Positions 57,246-64,000 of a DNA stretch of 64,000 nucleotides are shown here, in pieces (position 1 is the stretch's first letter; every line of letters starts with the position of its first letter). Location: positions 186,001 through 250,000 of the forward strand of contig CAVVVF010000004.1 of NCBI GenBank assembly GCA_963751665.1. The letters run 5' to 3'. The notes below the pieces were generated by a model, which saw nothing but the letters and a program-made list of their open reading frames with translations, did no database searches and had not been told where the DNA came from. Source of the DNA: AC-69 sp963751665 (GTDB lineage: Bacteria > Actinomycetota > UBA4738 > HRBIN12). The translations under genes and the position numbers were made by a program.

Positions 57246-59059
57246 ATGACAAAGTTGAGCGTTAAGTGGGGAAGGCCCGGGATCGTCGCCGGACTCGTCG
57301 CCATCGTCCTGCTCATCATGGTAGGAGCCGAGGCGACAAGAAGCCGCTCGCAGGAGAGCGCCGTTGGCGCGACCCGGGCGACAGGCGCGACCGGGGCCAC
57401 CGGTGTTGCGGGTGCTACGGGTGCTACGGGTGCTTCAGGTCTTCCGGGCCCGGCGGGCGTCGGGTCCGTGGGCCCGGCCGGTCCGGCCGGTCAACCCGGT
57501 CCCGCCGGTGCAACTGGCCCCAAGGGCGACAAGGGTGCAGCCGGCGCGAGGGGCGCCACCGGCCCCGCCGGACCCTCTGGTGGCTCGGGCAGTGCTGGTC
57601 CGACTGGGGCGACCGGTGCCACAGGTGCTTCGGGCGCTGATGGCGCGACCGGCGCCACTGGCGCGACGGGTTCTTCTGGAGCCACCGGCGCTACGGGGGC
57701 GAACGGCCCTACCGGCGCTACCGGATCCAATGGCGCTACCGGCGCTACCGGTTCCGCAGGTACGAACGGTGTGGATGGAGCGACAGGCGCAACAGGCCCC
57801 GCGGGGGCGGACGGGGCGACCGGTCCGACTGGCCCGATCGGTCCCGCTGGTCCTACCGGAGCGACGGGTGCAACCGGGGCTGCCGGCTCGAACGGCTCGG
57901 ATGGTGCGACCGGAGCAACGGGCGCTGCCGGCTCGAACGGCTCGGATGGTGCGACCGGAGCAACGGGCGCTGCGGGCTCGAACGGCTCGGATGGTGCGAC
58001 CGGAGCAACGGGCGCTGCGGGCTCGAACGGCTCGGATGGTGCGACCGGAGCAACGGGCGCTGCGGGCTCGAACGGCTCGGATGGTGCGACCGGAGCAACG
58101 GGCGCTGCGGGCTCGAACGGCTCGGATGGTGCGACCGGGGCAACGGGCCCGGTTGGCGCGGACGGGGCGACCGGTCCCACGGGCCCGATGGGTCCCGCTG
58201 GTCCTACCGGAGCGACGGGTGCAACCGGGGCTACCGGCTCAAACGGCTCGGATGGTGCGACCGGAGCAACGGGCGCTGCGGGCTCAAACGGCTCGGATGG
58301 TGCGACCGGAGCAACGGGCGCTGCGGGCTCGGACGGCTACGACGGTCATCGATCTACGGCTCGAACGGCTCGAACGGCTCGAACGGCTCCGACGGCGCGA
58401 CCGGGGCGACTGGCGCCACGGGCGCGGTCGGTGCGGTCGGTGCCACTGGGGTGGCGGGCGCAACCGGTCCACTCGGGCCAACCGGCCCGGCCGGTCCAAT
58501 CGGAGCGACCGGAGCGACAGGCGCCTCTGGTGCGAACGGGTCCAACGGCTCCAACGGCGCGACGGGCGCCGCAGGTGCGAACGGGTCCAACGGCTCTGAC
58601 GGCGCGACGGGTTCAACAGGCGCGGCTGGTGCCACCGGCGCCATTGGCCTCACCGGTGCGGCCGGAGCAACGGGCGCTGCGGGTGCTACCGGACCGGTGG
58701 GTGCGACGGGTGCAGCTGGCCCTACAGGCCCGGCGGGTCCGACCGGGCCAGCGGGGCCGACCGGCGCAACGGGCGCGGCCGGCCCGACCGGCGCGACGGG
58801 CCTCACTGGGTATCAGCGGGTTACGGGAACCGCAACGGCGAGTGACGGAACGAATCCGAAGACGGCTACCGCCACCTGCCCTGCCGGGAAGAAGGCGCTG
58901 GGCGGCGGAGGTGTCTCCACGAACAGCGGATCCGGCACGATCTCGATGACAGGGACGTACGCCTCCGCCGACGACACGTGGACGGTTACCGGGGAACGAC
59001 AGAGTGGAAGCGGCAACTGGTCGCTCCAGGCCTACGTCGTGTGCGCAACCGTTGGCTAA
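57246..59059 (+). CDS. Collagen-like triple-helix surface protein, frameshifted once
   Basis: About 604 aa. Short N-terminus with one membrane or signal helix (GIVAGLVAIVLLIMVGAEA), then about 490 residues of Gly-X-Y repeats dominated by GAT, GPT, GPA and GSN triplets, able to form a collagen triple helix. A slip near 58345 is followed by resumed GxY in the next frame. The C-terminal domain of ~85 aa (YQRVTGTATASDG...CPAGKKALGGGGVSTNSG...WSLQAYVVCATVG) has two cysteines and may trimerise the stalk. No cell-wall anchor motif. ATG 57246, AGGTGGGG upstream. Confidence 0.85.
57886..58325 (+). repeat. 45-bp tandem repeats inside the collagen-like gene
   Basis: Six consecutive copies of a 45-bp unit (starts at 57886, 57931, 57976, 58021, 58066, 58111) and two more at 58236 and 58281. 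Each encodes GSNGSDGATGATGAA. Identity between copies is near complete, so copy number is likely to vary and may be misassembled. Confidence 0.9.
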
Positions 59060-59288
59060 GCCTCCTCCGCCACAACCGGTAAGCATGGCTTGGACGCAAT
59101 CGGTCTCGCCCTACTCGGCCCCCATCCTCGTCGGCGAAGACCACAAGGCCAACAGGATCCTGGTCCAACCGCAGCGCATCGAAGCTTAGGGCGAATCGGC
59201 CGGGCCTTCGGCCTAGGAAAGGGATGGGGGAAAAGCCCCGATCTCCCGAGGCGCTGAAGGGGCCCATTCTGCCGATACCTATGACGAT

Positions 59289-62171
59289 ATGGGGCTGTCT
59301 GCAGCCACGCTGAGGAGACGCCGGTCCCGGTTGCTTGGCCGGGTGCTCGCGAGCGCGTTCCTGGCCCAAGCGGGCGTATTCCTGATCGCCGGCGCCGGGC
59401 CCGCGGCGGCCCAGGTGACCAAGGTCGACACGCAGGTCGTTCTGACCTCCTTGGTGAACCCCTCGGTGTTCGGCCAGAGCGTGGGGTTCTTCGCCACCGC
59501 CATCCCTTCCGATCCGCTGGCCGGGACGCCCACCGGCACGATGCAGTTCAGCGTCGACGGCGCGGACCTCGGGGGCCCGATCGTCCTGAACGGCGGCCAG
59601 GCGGCGGTCTTCACGCTCTCGCTGTCGGTCGGCACGCACACGCGTGGCCGCCGTGTACTCGGGCGACGCCGCGTTCAACGGCAGCACCGGATCGCTCGCC
59701 GGGGGGCAGACCGTCAACAAGGCCAACTCCAGGGTGTTGCTCGTCGACATCCGTCAACCCGTCCGTGTTCGGCCAGCAGGTCACGTTCACGGCGGTGATC
59801 CGTCCCATCGCCCCCGGGTCGGGGAGCCCGCAGGGCGGCACGGTGCAGTTCCGGGTCGACGGCGCGGACTTCGGCTCGCCCGTCGCAGTCTCGGGCGGGC
59901 AGGCCACGAAGTCGACGACGGCGCTCGCGGTTGGATCACACGCCGTGACGGCCGTCTTCTCCGGCGATGCCGGCTTCAACGGCAGCACCGGCACCCTCGC
60001 CGCGGCCCAGGTCGTGAACAAGGCCAGCACCACCACCTCCGTCACGTCCTCGGTGAACCCATCGGTGTTCGGCCAGCCGGTGACGTTCACGGCGACGGTG
60101 GCGCCGGTGGCCCCCGGCTCCGGCAGCTCCGGGTGGATCCGTGCAGTTCTCCGTCGGTGGCGTGAGCCTCGGTGGGCCCATCCTCCTGTCGGCCGGAACC
60201 GCCTCGATCTCAACGAACACTGTGGCCGTCGGCACCCACGCCGTGACGGCGTCCTACGGGGGTGGGGCGAACTTCAACGGGAGCACCGGCGCCCTGGCCG
60301 GTGGCCAGACGGTCAACAGGGCGGACAGCGTCACCAGCCTGTCTTCCTCCGACAACCCGTCCAAGCGCGGGCAGTCCGTCACGTTCACCGCGGTCGTGAA
60401 CCCGAACCCGCCGGGGTCGGGCTCGCCCACCGGATCGGTCACGTTCACGATCGACGGGGGCGGTGCCGTGACGGTCGACATCGCCAACCGACAGGCCAGC
60501 TTCTCCACGGCGGCTCTGTCCACGGGCGATCACACGGTCATGGCCGCGTATTCGGGAGAGGCCGGATTCAACGCCAGCTCTGCCGTCCTCACCCAGACGG
60601 TGATCTCCCCTGACACCACGACCGCGCTCACGTCGTCGACGAACCCCTCCGTCTTCCGCCAGGAGGTCACCTTCACCGCTACGGTTGCGTCCGATGACCC
60701 CGGCGCGGGAACGCCGGGCGGCAAGGTGCAGTTCTCGATCGACGGCGATCCGTTCGGCCAGCCGGTCGATCTGTCCGGCGGGCAGGCCACGGTCTCAACC
60801 GACACCCTCGAGGTGGGTGACCATTCCGTCACGGCCGCCTACTCCGGCGACGGCACGTTCAACAAGAGCTCGGGAAGCCTGACCCAGACGGTCGACAAGG
60901 CCGACACGACGACCCACGTGGCCTCCAACCACAACCCATCGGTGTTCGGGCAGCCGGTGACCTTCACCGCCACCGTCAACGTGGATGCGCCCGGCGCGGG
61001 GAACCCCGGCGGCACCGTCCAGTTCATGATCGACGGCAAGGACTTCGGCCAGCCCGTCGACCTGTCGGGCGGCCAGGCCACCATCTCCACCGACGGCCTG
61101 GATGTCGGGGACCATGGGGTGAAGGCCGTCTACTCGGGGAGTGGCAGCTTCAACGGCAGCTCCGACACCCTGAGCCAGTCGGTGAACAGAGCGGACACGT
61201 CGACACGCCTGACGTCCGACCACAACCCGTCCGTCTTCGGGCAGGAGCTCACGTTCACAGCTTCCGTGACCATTGGTTCGCCAGGCGCCGGCACGCCCGG
61301 TGGCACGGTCCAGTTCACGATCGACGGCGACGCCCGCCCGCCGGTCTCCCTCTCCGGAGGCCAGGCCAGCATCACCCTCAGCGGCCTCCCCGTGGGCAAT
61401 CACAGCGTGAGGGCCGTCTACTCCGGCACCGGTGACTTCACGGGAAGCGGCGACTCCCTCACGCAGACCGTCAACAGGGCGGATACCACCACGCAGGTCG
61501 TCTCCTCGGCCAACCCATCGGTCGTCGGGTCCTCGGTCACCTTCACGGCCCACGTCACCGTGAATGCCCCGGGCGCGGGCACCCCCACCGGGACGATCCA
61601 GTTCCAGATGGACGGCTCGGATCTCGGGCCGAGGGTCGGGCTGAGCGGCGGCTACGCAAGCATGACGGCGTCCGCCCTTCCGCCCGGGACGCACACGATC
61701 AGCGCGATCTACGCCGGTGACGGGAGCTTCGCCGGCAGCTCCGACTGGCTCAGCCAGTCGATCCAGTACGGGACGGGCGAGTGCCAGGGCGCGCCGGGGC
61801 GCCAGATCCTGCCTCCGATCAATGCCGGGGACCCGGTCAGCGAAGTGAATGCCGGCAGCACGGTCCCGGCCAAGTTCCGGGTCTGCGACGCGAGCGGCAA
61901 CACCATCGGGACGCCCGGCCTGATCCAGAGCTTCGAGCTGGTCAAGCGGGTGAGCGACGAGGGCGGCGAAGAGGTTCTCCACCAGGCCTGGAACGATGGG
62001 GAGTTCAAGTACAGCAACCACGCCTGGAAGCTGAACCTCGACACGAAGAGCCTCGACTCCGGGTTCACGTACTTCTGGTCCGTCCACCTGGACGACGGGA
62101 CCAGCATCGACTTCCGCTTCCACCTCAAGGGCGGATCCTCCACGAGCCCGGGGACGACCAAGAAGCACTAG
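59289..62171 (+). CDS. Secreted Ig-like repeat protein with C-terminal PxKF domain
   Basis: About 960 aa. ATG 59289; signal region (GRVLASAFLAQAGVFLIAGAGPAAA). Nine to ten bacterial Ig-like domains of ~95 aa, each with NPSVFGQ-VTFTATV, G-P-G-VQF-IDG, LSGGQA and HSVTAVYSGDG-FNGS. Slips near 59640, 59745 and 60125; from 60141 to the end it is intact. C-terminal domain (GECQGAPGRQILPPINAGDPVSEVNAGSTVPAKFRVCD, FTYFWSVHLDDGTSIDFRFHLKG) is the PxKF type found at the end of secreted actinobacterial proteins. Probably a surface stalk. It ends about 100 bases before the rplJ leader hairpin. Confidence 0.83.
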
Positions 62172-62269
62172 GCCTGGTAGCCTGGGCGCGCCGCAGACCG
62201 CAGGGGCGCCGCATGATCCGGCCACGCCGGTACCTGCCGAGGCGATGAGGTGAGCGCCGTTCGACGTGC

Positions 62270-62299
62270 GCCTCCGCTGCTGCGGAGGCGTTTTCGTTT
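62270..62299 (+). terminator. Hairpin with T-tract in the rplJ leader (attenuator or terminator)
   Basis: Perfect stem GCCTCCGC (62270-62277) / GCGGAGGC (62282-62289) with a 4-nt loop, followed by GTTTTCGTTT. It is 14 bases before the rplJ start signal region. It could end transcription from the upstream Ig-like gene or attenuate rplJL. The stem has intrinsic terminator form. Confidence 0.75.
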
Positions 62300-62312
62300 G
62301 TCTGGAGGCGTG

Positions 62313-62988
62313 ATGCCGAGTCCGGAGAAGGTCGAGAAGGTCGCCAGGCTGAAGGAGCGGATCAGCAGCTCCCAGGCCCTGCTGCTGGCCGAGTACCGGG
62401 GCCTGAGCGTGCAGGATGCCACCGAGCTCCGCCGATCCCTCGGCCAGGACACCCGGTTCTCCGTGGTGAAGAACACCCTGATGAAGCGGGCGGCCGGCGA
62501 GGCGGGCGTGGGTGAGCTCGAGCGCCTGCTGGAGGGCCCCACCGCCGTCGCCTTCGTGGCCGGCGACCCCGTGGCGGCGGCCAAGAGGGTCGTGGAGGCG
62601 GCGAAGAGGTTCCCCGCCCTCGCCCTGAAGGGCGCGTACATGGAGGGGCGCGTGCTCGGCGCCGACGAGGCTCGGGGCCTGGCCGAGCTCGAGTCGCGCG
62701 AAGTCATGCTGTCGAGGCTCGCCGGCGCCATGAAAGCCGAGATGTCTCGGGCCGCCGGGATGTTCCAGGCCCTTCAGGGCCGGTTCCTGGCGCTGCTCGA
62801 TGCGTACAAGGGGAAGGTCCCCGCCGGCGAGGAAGTCTGCCGAGCCCGAGGCCGCCCCGCCTGCCGGAGCCGAGCCCGAGCCCGAGCCCGCGATCCAGGG
62901 TGAAGCCGAAACCCCGGCCCCACAGGCCGAGGGTGCCGAATCACTGGAGGCCCAGGCCTCCGACGAAGGAGACGAAGGAGAGGAGTGA
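62313..62988 (+). CDS. rplJ: Ribosomal protein L10, frameshifted in its acidic tail
   Basis: uL10 that anchors L7/L12 dimers. ATG 62313 (MPSPEKVEKVARLKERI) with GGAGG 5 bases upstream; family features LLAEYRGLSVQDATELRRSL, FSVVKNTLMKRAA, GPTAVAFVAGDP, and a C-terminal helix for L7/L12 (LSRLAGAMKAEMSRAAGMFQALQGRFLALLDAYKGK). Near 62835 the frame slips; the continuation (SAEPEAAPPAGAEPEPEP...) is an acidic Ala/Pro/Glu tail ending at 62988, as seen in Actinobacteria. A single-base sequence error is the likely cause. Confidence 0.94.
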
Positions 62989-62990
62989 AC

Positions 62991-63389
62991 ATGGCGACGA
63001 AGAAAGTGGACCCGGACACGCTGCTCGAGCAGTTCAAGGAGATGACGCTCCTGGAGCTGTCGGATTTCATCAAGAAGTTCGAGGAGACCTTCGACGTGAA
63101 GGCAGCGGCTGCGGGTCCGGTCATGATGGTCGCCCCGGGAGCCGGCGGGCAGGGTGGCGGCGAGGAAGCCGAGGAGCAGACGGAGTTCGACGTCGTGCTC
63201 ACCGGCGCGGGCGAGAAGAAGATCCAGGTGATCAAGGAGGTCCGGGCCCTGACCAGCCTGGGCCTGAAGGAGGCCAAGGATCTCGTCGACAGCGCGCCGA
63301 AGCCGGTCCTGGAACGCGTGAACAAGGAGACGGCCGACAAGGCCAAGGAGCAGCTCGAGGCGGCCGGAGCCACGGTCGAGGTCAAGTAG
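62991..63389 (+). CDS. rplL: Ribosomal protein L7/L12
   Basis: 132-aa stalk protein. N-terminal dimer domain (DTLLEQFKEMTLLELSDFIKKFEETFDV), flexible Ala/Gly hinge (KAAAAGPVMMVAPGAGGQGGG) and C-terminal factor-binding domain (FDVVLTGAGEKKIQVIKEVRALTSLGLKEAKDLVDSAPKPV). ATG 62991 chosen because MATKKV is typical and GAAGGAGAGGAG is upstream; GTG 62985 would overlap rplJ. Intact. Confidence 0.98.
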   Translation: MATKKVDPDTLLEQFKEMTLLELSDFIKKFEETFDVKAAAAGPVMMVAPGAGGQGGGEEAEEQTEFDVVLTGAGEKKIQVIKEVRALTSLGLKEAKDLVDSAPKPVLERVNKETADKAKEQLEAAGATVEVK

Positions 63390-63475
63390 GGCCCTGGCCT
63401 GGGCTTTTGCGCTCTTTGGGGCCCGCATTGATATGCTCCCGTCACACGGTGGGGGCAATCGAGGGGGCTGTCTCA

Positions 63476-63895
63476 ATGAGAGATGAGAGGACGTTTGGCC
63501 GACGTCTGCGCGACACGCGGATCGGGGCCGGATACTCCCAGTCGGATCTTGAAGAGATCTCCGGGATCCCCAAAGCGCGACTGTCTCGCTATGAGAACGG
63601 CCATGTGGCTCCCTCCATCCAGACATTGGAGCGATTGGCGAGGGCCCTGAAGGTCTCGGAGGCTGCGCTACTCGGCGACGAGCGCGCGATCCTGGAGGAC
63701 TTCTTCAACGTCCTGCACGAGCGAGGCGTCCGCATCGAGTCCACCGACCAGGCCCGGACCCTGGCCAACGCCGTGGCGGACATGTACTTCGCCATGCAGC
63801 GGGCGGCCGAGGCCCAGTCGTTGTCAGGCCAGCCCCAGGAGGTCCTTTCCTCGGCCATGGCCCCCGTCCGGGACTGGGCCGGGGCGTCCGACTAG
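63476..63895 (+). CDS. XRE-family transcriptional regulator
   Basis: 139 aa. Helix-turn-helix at residues ~8-62 (FGRRLRDTRIGAGYSQSDLEEISGIPKARLSRYENGHVAPSIQTLERLARALKVSEAALLGDE), then a helical C-terminal part (EDFFNVLHERGVRIESTDQARTLANAVADMYFAMQRAAEAQ) without a known ligand domain. ATG 63476. It occupies the spot after rplL where rpoB is often found; rpoB is not in the window. Target unknown. Confidence 0.86.
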   Translation: MRDERTFGRRLRDTRIGAGYSQSDLEEISGIPKARLSRYENGHVAPSIQTLERLARALKVSEAALLGDERAILEDFFNVLHERGVRIESTDQARTLANAVADMYFAMQRAAEAQSLSGQPQEVLSSAMAPVRDWAGASD

Positions 63896-64000
63896 GTGGC
63901 CGTGAACGGGTTGACCTCGGACCCGGGGAGGAGTACCCTTTCCCCCGTCTGACCTGGGCGTTCTTCCCTGGGTTGACTTGGCGTGTCTCGGACCCTATAC
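63896..64000. other. Window end, no gene seen
   Basis: 105 bases of GC-rich sequence after the XRE gene. No open frame, RNA or clear promoter recognised. Confidence 0.5.

Noticed and set aside
57886..58155. CRISPR or minisatellite element
   Set aside because: The 45-bp units are in frame and encode collagen-like Gly-X-Y triplets with no spacers.
63386..63425. Intrinsic terminator after rplL
   Set aside because: GGGCCC occurs on both sides and could pair, but the loop is long and no T-tract follows; too weak to annotate.

Overview
The window is GC-rich chromosomal DNA from an actinobacterium, probably a deep-branching or uncultured lineage. The order tRNA-Thr, tRNA-Met, rpmG, hadA/hadB-like dehydratase genes, tRNA-Trp, secE, nusG, rplK, rplA is the arrangement known from Actinobacteria such as mycobacteria. 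Here the same backbone is stretched by large insertions of surface and secretion genes. No species can be named from the sequence alone.

Layout. 0-8.6 kb: end of a complex I operon (nuoM, nuoN), HtpX protease, a HAD hydrolase, a MarR regulator with palindromic sites upstream, a class III aminotransferase, YajQ, and a GT87-like membrane protein. 8.6-11.5 kb: a small decayed integrative element in tRNA-Tyr, bounded by a 20-bp direct repeat, with an integrase remnant and a secreted LamG/IPT protein. 11.5-19 kb: secreted beta-propeller protein, DUF192 lipoprotein, tRNA-Thr, and a large repeat-rich exported protein on the minus strand. 19.1-28.4 kb: translation backbone (tRNA-Met, tuf, rpmG, hadAB, tRNA-Trp, secE, nusG, rplK, rplA), interrupted by a response regulator, a coiled-coil protein and a foreign-looking DUF4143 ATPase with four 23-bp-period repeats upstream. 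28.4-62.2 kb: a surface-structure island lying between rplKA and rplJL. It holds a type IV pilus locus (pilB, pilC, three prepilin-like genes, pilA, pilT), an 11-kb subtilisin-DUF11 surface protein, a second response regulator, a WlbA/B/C-like nucleotide-sugar set with glycosyltransferase and flippase-like genes, a collagen-like protein and an Ig-like/PxKF protein. 62.3-64 kb: rplJ, rplL and an XRE regulator.

The most interesting signal is a roughly 96-nt element present three times without gaps, always on the + strand. It precedes the pilB operon, the major pilin pilA, and the giant protease-adhesin. The copies share a hairpin with compensating base changes and an invariant loop that can pair with an invariant downstream segment (a pseudoknot). 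I interpret it as a cis-regulatory RNA that co-controls pilus and adhesin. It does not match the riboswitch consensus sequences I can recall. The N-terminus of PilB carries an MshEN-type (c-di-GMP-binding) motif and a YajQ gene is present, so second-messenger control is a plausible but untested idea.

Sequence quality matters. Many genes, including nusG and rplJ, which must work, carry single-base frameshifts, and these are densest in near-identical tandem repeats. I read most of them as residual assembly indels, not true gene decay, and say so in each entry.
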